Made by a program: the position numbers and the translations under genes
The notes under the pieces: generated by a model
Told to the model about the DNA's origin: nothing
Seen by the model: the letters and a program-made list of their open reading frames with translations, nothing else
Database searches by the model: none
In this document: positions 1 to 9,111 of the stretch, piece by piece
Numbering within the stretch: position 1 is the first letter of the stretch
Layout of the letters: the number at the start of each line of letters is the position of its first letter
NCBI RefSeq assembly: GCF_005796185.1
Contig: NZ_VAHM01000008.1
Span: 1 to 64,000, forward strand
Direction: 5' to 3'
DNA length: 64,000 nucleotides
Source: Pseudarthrobacter sp. NamB4
GTDB lineage: Bacteria; Actinomycetota; Actinomycetes; Actinomycetales; Micrococcaceae

Positions 1-166
1 CAGTGACCCTTGCGGGGCGAGTAACCCGAGCTGAACCAAGATGAATAAATTCTTCTCAGCATTGGCGCAGGAACACGGCAGCATTGAATCAAGACCGGCT
101 TTGTCCGTGGGATCACGTGAGACGATCCACGCACCACGACATACGCATTGAGCATGGGGAACACCG

Positions 167-856
167 ATGACTTTCGACTTCCACTCCGATACTCCGGCCG
201 GCAAGGACCCTGACTCGTTCAGCCCTGCCCTGCGGAAGTACCACCAGCTGCTGTGGAGCAAGGAGTTGCCTACCGGCCCCCAATTCGACCTGACTATGGA
301 ACCCCGCGCGTACCTCGTGCACCGATCCTCGTCCGCTGTTTTCGTCCTCGCCAGCGACGCCATCACCACCAGACTGCGAAAGAAGGCTAGGAAGGTTATC
401 CGTGACATACGGAAAGACGACCTGCCCGAGTACCTCGGCTATACCCCCGGCAGCACGCTCGTGTTTCCAGGCAACAGGATCGGCGGAAAGCCGACGATCA
501 ATGGTGCACGCGGACTCCATCCCAAGATCGCCGATCGCTTCGATCTGACCTTGGAGTGCATCCGCCGCCACTATCTTGGTGAGCCGAGCCCCCTTGCAAA
601 TGTCCTGCTCCGGTATGCGGAATTCTTCGCGCTGTTCCAGGATTTCGCCGGGTACGTCAACTTCTTCTTGCTGGAAGACCTCGTGGAGGATAACGGCAAG
701 ACCATTCGCTTCTTCCACCCCTTCGCCGAATTCAGCACAACAGCCGTTCCGAAGAATCGTGACGAATACCTTGAGTACTTGCGGCTCAGCAACGCCTTCA
801 TCTCCGCACGCAATCGACGGATCGAGGAAGAACTTGAAGGCCGGATCGGACGATAA
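167..856 (+). CDS. Hypothetical protein, DUF6994-like
   Basis: A 229-residue soluble protein with no signal peptide or membrane segment. The start ATG has a purine-rich GGGGAA about 6 bases upstream. The N-terminus (FDFHSDTP, GKDPD, SFSPALRKYHQLLWSKELP) and the later FRHHYL-like and NFFLLEDLV segments resemble, from memory, an uncharacterised actinobacterial family listed as DUF6994; I cannot verify this. No catalytic motif stands out. It lies 156 bp upstream of the giant helicase-type gene on the same strand, so it could be an accessory partner, or simply another cargo gene in an accessory region. Function unknown. Confidence 0.75.
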   Translation: MTFDFHSDTPAGKDPDSFSPALRKYHQLLWSKELPTGPQFDLTMEPRAYLVHRSSSAVFVLASDAITTRLRKKARKVIRDIRKDDLPEYLGYTPGSTLVFPGNRIGGKPTINGARGLHPKIADRFDLTLECIRRHYLGEPSPLANVLLRYAEFFALFQDFAGYVNFFLLEDLVEDNGKTIRFFHPFAEFSTTAVPKNRDEYLEYLRLSNAFISARNRRIEEELEGRIGR

Positions 857-1012
857 ACCGGAAGTGCAACGGTTCGGTCCGTAACTCAAGGGCTTGCTGA
901 CCGCTGAGCGGCGCCAGAAACACCAAACGGGCAGGAATGTCAGGGCCGGATGCCATGATGAGATGCATTCATTGAATGACGGTACTGATGGCGGTGCCGT
1001 AGATGGGGGAGT

Positions 1013-4000
1013 TTGATGAGTTTGTCCAACCGCGAGTACGTGGGCCGGGCGCTTGAGGCCTTGGCGGTTGGCCTTGAGCCATACATCGCAGGAGTGCTTG
1101 GTAAGGTAGCCCCCGGAGTGGCCTGGACGAAGATCATCCAGCACAAGGACGAGAACGCCGGACGCGCGGCGCAGACGTACACGCCCACGGATCTCAGCCT
1201 GCAGCTGCGCATCATGACTGAATCCATGGGCTCACTTGGATACCCCTTCAGCCTTCCGCGCGATGCGCGCAGCCACACCTCCGAGCTGCGCCAAGCCCGC
1301 AACCGTTGGGCACACAACGAGTCCTTCGACGACGCCGATACCCTCCGTGCCCTGGACACCGCAGGTAGGCTGGCCAAAGTGATTGAGCTGGACCAAACTC
1401 ACAGCAAGTTGGTTGCGCTTCTCACCGAGTACCAGAACCGGTCCTCTCCGAACCGGGAACAACCGGACGAAGACCAGCAGGCTCTGCCGGCCGCCGTCGC
1501 CCAGCCCGCCCTGCCGGAGGCAAGTCTTTCGGGTGAATCCGCGTTCCCTGAATTGGCGGCATCCGTTCCTCACGTTGTTGTCGAGGTGACTACTGCAGAT
1601 GCACTGAGCTATGCGATGGCGCACAACGGCTTCCGCTTCGTCAGGCAGGTCAAGATCACCAACGCTGGCGCGGAAATTCGTGGTGCCGTGGTCCATGTGG
1701 AGGCCTCCGCTCAGTCGGGCCGGATCTCCGGCGACTTCCAGCAGTACGTTGACCTGGCCGCGGGTCAGACCCTCACGCTCGATGACCTCAACGTCCCGGT
1801 TGAGGCTGCCACCATGTATGAACTTGCGGACCGCCAGACGGGGAAAGTGCTGGTGACCGTCCAATCACCGGGCGTCGATGCTGCCGGGGTGGAGCTCGGC
1901 CGTGCAGAGAAGGACCTGACGCTCCTGCCCGCCCAGTTGTGGATTGCCGGACGCGGGCTCGTTTCCTACGAGTTCCTGGCCGCGTACGTACAACCTCATC
2001 ACCCCAGCATTGCCAAGCTCATGTCCGAGGCCGCCGACGTCCTCGTCCAAACAACGGGCAGCGGCAGCTTCGACGGGTACCTGGAAGACGGGGACAGGGT
2101 TGACCAGATCGTGTTCGCGATCGCCCAGGCCATGAGCGCCCGCGACATCCGTTACAGCATGCCACCCGCCAGCTGGGGACTTGAAGGCCAGCAGGTCCGC
2201 ACGCCGGCTCAAGTCCTGGAGGACCGTCTGGGCACGTGCCTCGACACCACGCTGGTCCTGGCCGCCGCATTGGAGTTCTGCGGCATCAGGCCCCTCCTAT
2301 GGCTGGTGGACGGCCACGCCTTCCTCGGCTACTGGCGCGAGGAAGGCAGCCTCAGCACTGCAGCGTCCGACGACGTTCCCGAGCTGGTCAGCCTTGTCCA
2401 GCGGGGCTTCATCGGCCTTGTGGAAACCACGCTCCTCACTGGCAGCCAGCCGATCTCGGCGGCCGCGCTCTGCAGCAGCCCGCTGAACCGCTATGTGGAA
2501 AGCGGTAACGACGAGATCAACGCGGTGACTGACATCAGGCGTGCCCGCCTCGATGGCATCTATCCGCTGCCTGCCCGCTCTATGTCCGATGCCGGAACCT
2601 ACACTGTGGTCAACTACGTCCCGGAGACCAAGACTGCGCCGGCGCCGCCAGAGAAGGCAGCTTCTAGCGGAGGAACGGCCAGGACCACAACCGATGTTCC
2701 AGCCCGGGTGGTCCAATGGAAGAACGCCCTGCTGGACCTGAGCCTGCGAAACAGGCTCATCAACTTCACGGAAACGGCCCGGTTCCCCCTTGCAGTGCCT
2801 ACCGCTTGGATGGGCGCCTTCGAGGACCTTATCAGCAAGGGCACGTCCGTAAGCCTGCTTCCGTCGAACCAAATCAGCGCTATCCACCAGGAGCGTGGCA
2901 TCCGCTTCGGTAAGGACCTTCCCCAGAACGAACTAGCGGACCTGCTCGGCTCCAAGAAGTCCGTGTTCGCCGAGGTCAGCGTAGATGGTTACAACGCCAA
3001 GATGCGAGGGCTTGCCTACAAGGCGAAGACGCAGCTCGAGGAAACCGGAGCCAACAACCTCTACCTGGCCATCGGCAGCCTGATGTGGGAGCTGGACGGC
3101 CGGGCGCTTCGGTCCCCGCTGGTCCTGGTTCCGGTGAAACTGACTTCCGCAGGTAAAAACGGTTTGTATCGGGTCACACTGGATGAGACCGGCCAGTCGA
3201 CGCCAAACTATTGCCTCCTCGAAAAATTGGCCCAGTCCCATGACCTGCGCATCCCGGGCCTTGCCGAGCCGGAGGAGGACGGTTTTGGAATCGATCTGGA
3301 CGCTGCCTTCACTGCAGTCCGGGCCGCCGTTTCGGCAAAGGGCCTCGCCTTCCGGGTGGAAAACACCGTGGATCTGTCCATGTTGCAGTTCGCCAAGTTC
3401 CGGTTGTGGAAGGACCTTGACGAGAATTGGAAGGAATTTACGGCCAACAGCCTCGTCAATCACCTGATCAGCACCCCCACAGAACTTTATTCTGATGGCG
3501 TTCCCGTCACGCCCGACGTCGACCTTGATGCCCTTGCAGCGAAATGCCCAATACCGGCGGACTCGTCGCAGCTGGAGGCAGTCGCGTCTGCAGTCGCAGG
3601 CCAGACGTTCGTCCTGGAAGGTCCTCCGGGCACCGGAAAGTCACAGACCATTACCAACCTCTTGACCCGGGCCATTGTCGACGGCAAACGGGTTTTATTT
3701 GTCGCAGAGAAGCGGGCAGCACTCGATGTTGTTCAGAAGCGGCTCGACGACGTCGGCATGGGGCCGTTCTCCCTTGACCTGCATGACAAGGGCAGCAAAC
3801 CGGCGGTGGTCAGGGCTCAGATCAAACATGCCCTGGAACTGCGCCTGTCCGCGAATCAGCAGCAGCTTGAGACCGCCTCAACCGACCTTGCCTCAGCCCG
3901 GCGTGGGCTGGTCCGATACGCTAACAACGTCCATGAGGAGAACGGCGCGCAGCTGTCCCTGTACAGCGCGCGGACCAAGTCGCTGACCTATGAACCTGAC

Positions 4001-7000
4001 TCCGCCACGGTGCAGCTCAGCCCGGAGCTGGTCGCGTCGTTGAATGATTCCACCGTGAACTCAGTCCGGCAGGTGTTCCGGGAACTTCCGGAGTTCACTG
4101 ACCCCGTCCGTCCTGGGCTTGACCACCCATGGCGGTTTGCCTCAGTCGCCAGCGGTGGGCCGCAGGAGCAGCAACTGCTGGCTCTGGGTCGTCGCCTCAA
4201 CGAGGCGATGAATGCCCTGCGGCCAACGCCAGGACTGCCGTCGGTTCTGGACGCAGCTCAGACGCCTGCTGACGTCGCAACACTCGCCACGCTGCTGCAG
4301 GACCGGGACGTCCCGCTAGGGACCCTGGATGTGGTCCGCTCCAGCGATTGGTCTGTTAATGCTGAACAGCTGGAGAAACTGGTTACGGCCTTTGCCTCCG
4401 TCCAGCATCCAGGCCTTGAGCAAGTTGCGCCGGCCGCTATGGACCTTCCGCTGCCAGAAATCCTCGGCCGCGCACAGCAGGCCGCAGCTTCCGGGTTCTG
4501 GGGACGCAAAAAACGGTTGTTGGCAGTGGCCGCTGAACTGTCTTCCGTGCTTGTTCCTGGCGCTGAGATCCGCCACAAGGAGCTGGTGCCGCTGCTGGAG
4601 AAGCTGGTGGCCGTCCAGCACGAGGTCTCCGGCCTGCGGGCAACGCGGGGCTCTTTACCCGGGCTTCCTGCGGATCAGCAATGGAATCCGCTTACGCCGG
4701 ACGCCCAAGCCGAGCTACGACACCGCATTTCCTGGCTTCGCTGGGCCGCGCAGGCGGTGCAGCCGTCCCCGGAGCCTGGCGCCGTGAGCTTCCAGACCGA
4801 GCTCCGCACGTTCCTGAAGGATGCCCCCGACGTCCACCAGAACGTCATCGGATGGCTGCGGGAGCTTTCCCATGCCTGGGAAGAATTCCACAAAATCCAA
4901 GGTGTGGGTAGCGATGACCTGCGTGCGTGGACCGGTGAGCGAGGCTTCCTGGCCCGATGGTGGGAAACGTCCGTGCCGCGGCGACTAGACGCGGCGGGGT
5001 CGGTACCGCTGACGCGGTGGCTTGAGCTGATCCGTCATGTCGAACCGCTGCGTGCCGCGGGACTGATCGACGCCGGTAGTGCCATCCTGGACGGCGAGCT
5101 GGAAGCAGATGACGCAGCAGCAGCCTTTGAACGCGGCTTGGCTGAAGGGTCGCTGGCCGAACGGCGCATCGCTACAGGGTTGGCCGACTTTGATGCCGCG
5201 GTGCACGAGCGCACCATCGAACGGTTCACTACACGCGCCGAAACCGTACGCGAGCTGCTCAAAACCAACCTTGCCGCCGGGGTCCTGAGCTCCCGGACGG
5301 TCTCGTCGTCGTCGACCTCGGGGCGCATGGGCGAGCTGCAACGGCAACTGACCAGGCAGCGGGGTGGCATGTCGGTCCGGGAACTGATGGAACACTACGC
5401 AGACCTCATCACGGGGATCATGCCCTGCACGCTGGTCAGCCCGGATTCGGTGGCACGGTTTTTCCCGGCCAAGGCCGGTCTGTTCGACATCGTGGTGTTC
5501 GATGAAGCCTCACAGATCCGGGTGGCCGACGCGGTGGGTGCCATGGGCCGCGGTGCGTCAGTGGTGGTGGTGGGTGACAGCAAGCAGATGCCGCCCACGT
5601 CGTTCGCGGAGATTTCCTCCGACGCCGGCAGCGACGGCGACGCCGAGATCTCCGTGGTGGAGGATATGGAGTCGATCCTTTCCGAATGCGTGGAAGCGCG
5701 GGTGCCGCGGCAGTGGCTGTCCTGGCACTACCGGAGCCAGGACGAATCGCTCATCGCTTTCAGCAACCAGCAGTACTACGACAGCAAGCTTTCCTCGTTC
5801 CCCGGCCCGTCCCACGGTGCTGCGAATTCGGGTGTCCGCGGACACGGCGTGAACTTCGTCCGGGTTGACGGCCAGTTCCACCGCTCGGGACCGTCAAAGG
5901 TCCTCCGTACCAATCCTGTGGAGGCTGCCGCGGTGGTCGCCGAGATCCGTCGCAGGTTTGATGCTGATCCCGCGGGAACTCCCTCCGTGGGTGTGGTGAC
6001 ATTCAACCTGCAGCAACGCGCACTGATCGAAGGCCTGCTGCGTGACACGGAGGATCCGCGTATCGTCGCTGCCCTTGATGAGGATGCAGAAGGGCTGTTC
6101 GTCAAGAACCTTGAGAACGTGCAGGGTGATGAGCGGGACGTCATCCTGTTCTCCACGGGGTTCAGCAAGAATGACAAGGGCTACCTGCCGCTGAACTTTG
6201 GCCCCTTGAATCGGTCTGGTGGGGAACGGCGCCTCAACGTTGCTGTCACCCGTGCACGCCGGCAGGTTGTGGTCTTCTCCAGCTTCAACCCGGCCGACCT
6301 GCGCTCCGAGGAGACCAGCTCCGTTGGCATCAAGCACCTGCGGTCCTACCTTGATCTGGCCGAGCAGGGAACGGCTGCTCTGCCCTACGATGGGCGCCGT
6401 GCCGCCAGCGTTGACCTGCACCGGGAAGAGATAGCCGACGCGCTGCGGGACCGCGGCTTTGTTGTTTCGTCGGACGTGGGATTGTCCGATTTCAAGGTGG
6501 ACCTGAGTGTTGCGTCGGCGGAAGACCCGTCCCGCCAGCTGATGGCGATTCTGTTGGACGGGCCGGCCTGGGCTGCCCGTCGGACGGCGGGGGACAGGGA
6601 CGGGCTGCCCAGGGATGTCCTGACGCGGATGATGCGGTGGCCTTTAGTGGAGCGGGTATGGTTGCCGGCGTGGCTGGCCGACCGGGACGCGGTGCTGGAC
6701 AAGCTTGAGGCGGCGTTGGCGCAGGCGCATCAAGCGGAGCGGCTTGTTCGAAAGTCCCAGTATGTTCCGGCTGCCGACGCTCCCGTTACTGCACGCTCGG
6801 GAGGGCCTGCCGTCGAGTCGGCCAGATCCACACAGGACTACGTTCTGGTAGCCAGCACAAATAAATCCGGGCTTGGTCAGCAAGCCTTGCTGGAGGCTGT
6901 TCGCTCAGATCCTCGACCGGCCACGGGCTGTGCAAACTCCCGGCGTAAATATCAACCTTGGACGGTTCGGCGTTTCGGCAGCGTGGAGGTGCTGGACACC

Positions 7001-7489
7001 CTCCACTCTCGGCGTTCGGTGGCTGCCGTGCGTGAGGCGATCCGGGCGGTGGTGGAAGCAGAAGCGCCGATCCACCAGGAACGCCTAGCAAAACTTGTCT
7101 GCGCTGCCTTCGACCTCAACAAAATGAACTCCCAAAGGGCGAACTCCGTGCTCGATGTGCTGGACGAATCGGTGAACTACTCCGATGACGACGGTTTTGT
7201 GTGGGATGCCTCGGTTGATCGGGTGACTTGGGAACAGTTCAGGCCGAATGATGGCGACATAACGAGAAAGCCCGAACACATCAGCGTGGTTGAGATTCGA
7301 AACGCAATGGTCGAGATTGTCCGTGTTTCTGGTGGCGTCGCTGTTGATGAATTGCATAGGGAGGCACTGCGAACCTTCGGGGGGAAGAAGCGAACTGCTG
7401 GCATTCTTGCCCGCCTGAATCAGGGTTTGCAATACGGTGTAGACACACAAAGGCTCAAGCTTCGGGGAGAATTGGTGCAACTGCCTTAG
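1013..7489 (+). CDS. Giant multidomain protein: HEPN - transglutaminase-like - DUF4011 - SF1 helicase - MTES_1575-type nuclease - DUF3320
   Basis: A 2158-residue protein, started at an ATG behind GGGGGAG. Domains in order: a Swt1-type HEPN domain (about 1-120) with an R-x4-H motif at R96-H101; a beta-rich segment (about 175-290); a transglutaminase/cysteine-protease-like region with GTC409LDTT and DGH435AF; DUF4011 (from about 565, hallmark LLDLSLRNRLINF); a superfamily 1 helicase with Walker A GPPGTGKS (870-877), Walker B DEAS (1497-1500), GDSKQMPP, WHYRSQDE, and the C-terminal motifs NVQGDERDV and VAVTRAR; a PD-(D/E)XK-like region (about 1805-1900, VDLSV, LLDGPAW, DRDGLPRDVL); and DUF3320 plus a winged-helix-like tail (about 2000-2150). 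Family knowledge: DUF4011/helicase/nuclease/DUF3320 proteins are found in defence islands, and one such group has been reported as a single-gene anti-phage system (I recall the name Hhe). It probably acts on nucleic acid in the cytoplasm. The order of events and the role of the cysteine domain are inference. Confidence 0.9.
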   Translation: MMSLSNREYVGRALEALAVGLEPYIAGVLGKVAPGVAWTKIIQHKDENAGRAAQTYTPTDLSLQLRIMTESMGSLGYPFSLPRDARSHTSELRQARNRWAHNESFDDADTLRALDTAGRLAKVIELDQTHSKLVALLTEYQNRSSPNREQPDEDQQALPAAVAQPALPEASLSGESAFPELAASVPHVVVEVTTADALSYAMAHNGFRFVRQVKITNAGAEIRGAVVHVEASAQSGRISGDFQQYVDLAAGQTLTLDDLNVPVEAATMYELADRQTGKVLVTVQSPGVDAAGVELGRAEKDLTLLPAQLWIAGRGLVSYEFLAAYVQPHHPSIAKLMSEAADVLVQTTGSGSFDGYLEDGDRVDQIVFAIAQAMSARDIRYSMPPASWGLEGQQVRTPAQVLEDRLGTCLDTTLVLAAALEFCGIRPLLWLVDGHAFLGYWREEGSLSTAASDDVPELVSLVQRGFIGLVETTLLTGSQPISAAALCSSPLNRYVESGNDEINAVTDIRRARLDGIYPLPARSMSDAGTYTVVNYVPETKTAPAPPEKAASSGGTARTTTDVPARVVQWKNALLDLSLRNRLINFTETARFPLAVPTAWMGAFEDLISKGTSVSLLPSNQISAIHQERGIRFGKDLPQNELADLLGSKKSVFAEVSVDGYNAKMRGLAYKAKTQLEETGANNLYLAIGSLMWELDGRALRSPLVLVPVKLTSAGKNGLYRVTLDETGQSTPNYCLLEKLAQSHDLRIPGLAEPEEDGFGIDLDAAFTAVRAAVSAKGLAFRVENTVDLSMLQFAKFRLWKDLDENWKEFTANSLVNHLISTPTELYSDGVPVTPDVDLDALAAKCPIPADSSQLEAVASAVAGQTFVLEGPPGTGKSQTITNLLTRAIVDGKRVLFVAEKRAALDVVQKRLDDVGMGPFSLDLHDKGSKPAVVRAQIKHALELRLSANQQQLETASTDLASARRGLVRYANNVHEENGAQLSLYSARTKSLTYEPDSATVQLSPELVASLNDSTVNSVRQVFRELPEFTDPVRPGLDHPWRFASVASGGPQEQQLLALGRRLNEAMNALRPTPGLPSVLDAAQTPADVATLATLLQDRDVPLGTLDVVRSSDWSVNAEQLEKLVTAFASVQHPGLEQVAPAAMDLPLPEILGRAQQAAASGFWGRKKRLLAVAAELSSVLVPGAEIRHKELVPLLEKLVAVQHEVSGLRATRGSLPGLPADQQWNPLTPDAQAELRHRISWLRWAAQAVQPSPEPGAVSFQTELRTFLKDAPDVHQNVIGWLRELSHAWEEFHKIQGVGSDDLRAWTGERGFLARWWETSVPRRLDAAGSVPLTRWLELIRHVEPLRAAGLIDAGSAILDGELEADDAAAAFERGLAEGSLAERRIATGLADFDAAVHERTIERFTTRAETVRELLKTNLAAGVLSSRTVSSSSTSGRMGELQRQLTRQRGGMSVRELMEHYADLITGIMPCTLVSPDSVARFFPAKAGLFDIVVFDEASQIRVADAVGAMGRGASVVVVGDSKQMPPTSFAEISSDAGSDGDAEISVVEDMESILSECVEARVPRQWLSWHYRSQDESLIAFSNQQYYDSKLSSFPGPSHGAANSGVRGHGVNFVRVDGQFHRSGPSKVLRTNPVEAAAVVAEIRRRFDADPAGTPSVGVVTFNLQQRALIEGLLRDTEDPRIVAALDEDAEGLFVKNLENVQGDERDVILFSTGFSKNDKGYLPLNFGPLNRSGGERRLNVAVTRARRQVVVFSSFNPADLRSEETSSVGIKHLRSYLDLAEQGTAALPYDGRRAASVDLHREEIADALRDRGFVVSSDVGLSDFKVDLSVASAEDPSRQLMAILLDGPAWAARRTAGDRDGLPRDVLTRMMRWPLVERVWLPAWLADRDAVLDKLEAALAQAHQAERLVRKSQYVPAADAPVTARSGGPAVESARSTQDYVLVASTNKSGLGQQALLEAVRSDPRPATGCANSRRKYQPWTVRRFGSVEVLDTLHSRRSVAAVREAIRAVVEAEAPIHQERLAKLVCAAFDLNKMNSQRANSVLDVLDESVNYSDDDGFVWDASVDRVTWEQFRPNDGDITRKPEHISVVEIRNAMVEIVRVSGGVAVDELHREALRTFGGKKRTAGILARLNQGLQYGVDTQRLKLRGELVQLP

Positions 7490-8214
7490 CGGCTACCAAC
7501 ACCGTCTCCGTTGGCGCAAAGTAGGGCCGCGTGGTTTAGCTAAGGTGCGATCGTGTCTCTATCGCGTCACGCCATATATGCAGCGGTGAGACGCGGAGTA
7601 CGCCCTCGGAAGCCTTCTGCAATGCTTGGGTCTGGGCGCCGCTGCTACCATCATCGGATGGGATGAGACCGAGTTCATCCGAATCCCCCACAGCCGTTCC
7701 CGCTGAGACTTCCAATCGCCAAGCCAGTTGTGTACGAGCAGGAGACAGTCTCGGATCGAGTTCTAAAAAGTGTGCGAAGAAGTAGATTTTCATTCATGCA
7801 CATGATGGCGGCATCGCGGAGGCCGTTTCCAGTCTTGTCGCTATTTTTTAGACTAAACGCTGGAGTTCGGCCCCATGCCGCCCATGCTGCCCAGCGGAAA
7901 TGGCATGCTTCTGCTCGAACGCCTCGTACAAATTAGGCTGCCGTGATACGAGCCAGCTGGCCATTCACGTTTAGCCGTAGGGTCTGGCAGATGATGGAAG
8001 ATCTCATCTCGCAAGTGATACAGCCCCCGGTGCTTCCTGACAGCACTACAGGTCTTGCTGCTGATAGGTGTGGTGGCTCCTGTTGAAGCGTCAGGGGAGT
8101 TGTTCAAAAATTCACAACGTAGTCCTACAGGGAACGGCTTACCTTGGAATGGAGTAATCTTGGCATAAACTTTCTATAGCCTCACTCACGAGGAAAATAC
8201 ATTAGGGAGTGTAA
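7490..8214. other. Gene-poor, relatively AT-rich region with a short DeoR-gene fossil
   Basis: No convincing gene. Around 7575-7700 the plus strand has short interrupted protein-like stretches (for example GAAATIIGWDETEF), perhaps a decayed gene. Bases 7889-7926 resemble, with one gap, the antisense of the DeoR gene segment at 22741-22779. A weak promoter may sit at 8144-8171 (TTGGAA, 16 bases, TAAACT), ahead of the small gene at 8215. The base composition is visibly lower in GC than the flanks, as expected for acquired or decaying DNA. The break probably marks the edge of the accessory block carrying the giant helicase gene. Confidence 0.4.
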
Positions 8215-8448
8215 GTGTCTAATAACCCCAGTGCTGGCGCCGGAGTCGGCATCCTTACTAGTTTTGTCCGCAACGATCGTGAAGCCTTTATGACTATCAC
8301 AAAGGAATTGCCAGGCGGTTGCCCCGAGGCCATAGCTGCACTTGGCCGTGTCAGTGAGGCCATGGTGAAGATGATTGCTGAACTTGCGGGGATAAGCAAG
8401 GAAGAAGCGTTGGAGAGTGTTGCCCTTGCCATAGCAGCCGGCGACTAG
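8215..8448 (+). CDS. Small hypothetical protein (77 aa)
   Basis: GTG start with a good ribosome-binding site (TAGGGAG, about 5 bases upstream). The product is soluble and helical: a glycine/serine-rich start (SNNPSAGAGVG), then an amphipathic C-terminal half (AMVKMIAELAGISKEEALE) ending in a short acidic tail. There is no signal peptide, cysteine pair or known motif. It lies alone in an AT-richer stretch, 244 bp ahead of a small membrane protein on the same strand. The size and glycine-rich leader loosely recall small secreted peptides, but nothing supports a bacteriocin call. Unknown function; coding status rests on the ribosome-binding site and clean frame. Confidence 0.5.
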   Translation: MSNNPSAGAGVGILTSFVRNDREAFMTITKELPGGCPEAIAALGRVSEAMVKMIAELAGISKEEALESVALAIAAGD

Positions 8449-8691
8449 GTTTCCGATTTATTGCCCGTTATCACCTAGGACGGGTGGGATATGCTGCAGT
8501 CTCCCTAGGCAATAGGAGGCAAAGTCAGACTTGGTAATGTCATCTTGGGCTTTCGAGTCGAGCTCTCGAAACAGGCAAGTTCTTGGGCAGTGTCGGTGTC
8601 GATGGCTCCCGGGATACATAACCTCGTCGAAACCGTCGTCCCGCGTAGGGCTAGTGCTTCGCGGCTAATCAATCTATTTCTTGGGGGCATC

Positions 8692-8979
8692 ATGACCACT
8701 GTAATTCGGGCTTCAATTGCGCTTTTAATCGGAGCATTTATTGCCGCCATAGTGCTGTTAGTGGTCTCTGCCGCTACCACGCCGCCCGCCATTAGTAACT
8801 TCATCGGGGTACTTGCTCTTGCGGCTGCTGGCGTTCTTGCCGCTTTTTCGGCGACAGACGGTAACCGTAGCGCTGGGTCTTGGCGAGACACCACTGCGTG
8901 TGCAGCCTATGCATTCGGTGCGATTGGCGGAATCATCGTCGCCGTCAGTGCGTATGTGGCTATGATCGCCGCCAGTTAA
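8692..8979 (+). CDS. Small hydrophobic membrane protein (95 aa)
   Basis: The reading frame stays open from 8545, but the best start is the ATG at 8692, preceded by a GGGGG run. From there the protein begins MTTVIRASIALLIGAF and shows three hydrophobic segments: about residues 4-27, 35-53 and 68-93. The loop between the second and third segments is polar (SATDGNRSAGSW). No family is recognised. It is on the same strand as the 77-residue protein upstream and could be its partner, but the 244-bp gap argues against tight coupling. It is likely an integral membrane protein of unknown role. Confidence 0.5.
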   Translation: MTTVIRASIALLIGAFIAAIVLLVVSAATTPPAISNFIGVLALAAAGVLAAFSATDGNRSAGSWRDTTACAAYAFGAIGGIIVAVSAYVAMIAAS

Positions 8980-9111
8980 GTTCAAACATTGAAAGGCTAC
9001 GGAATGAGCTGGTCCTCACGGGCTGGCCTCGATTAGCGACTGTCCAGGCCGTCGGGGCCGGAACAGGATCTCGGGTGACTGATGGCCTCAACAGGCTCAA
9101 GGGCCGACGCT

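Noticed and set aside
1..166. tRNA or rRNA end at the window start
   Set aside because: No cloverleaf, no TTCGAATC-type loop or CCA; only the upstream region of the first gene is seen.
7536..7793. 85-codon minus-strand gene
   Set aside because: No ribosome-binding site or recognised motif, and plus-strand fragments in the same stretch look equally protein-like; treated as decayed sequence.
8215..8979. Toxin-antitoxin or bacteriocin-immunity pair
   Set aside because: Gene sizes allow it, but there is no overlap, known fold or processing site, so only unknown small proteins are called.
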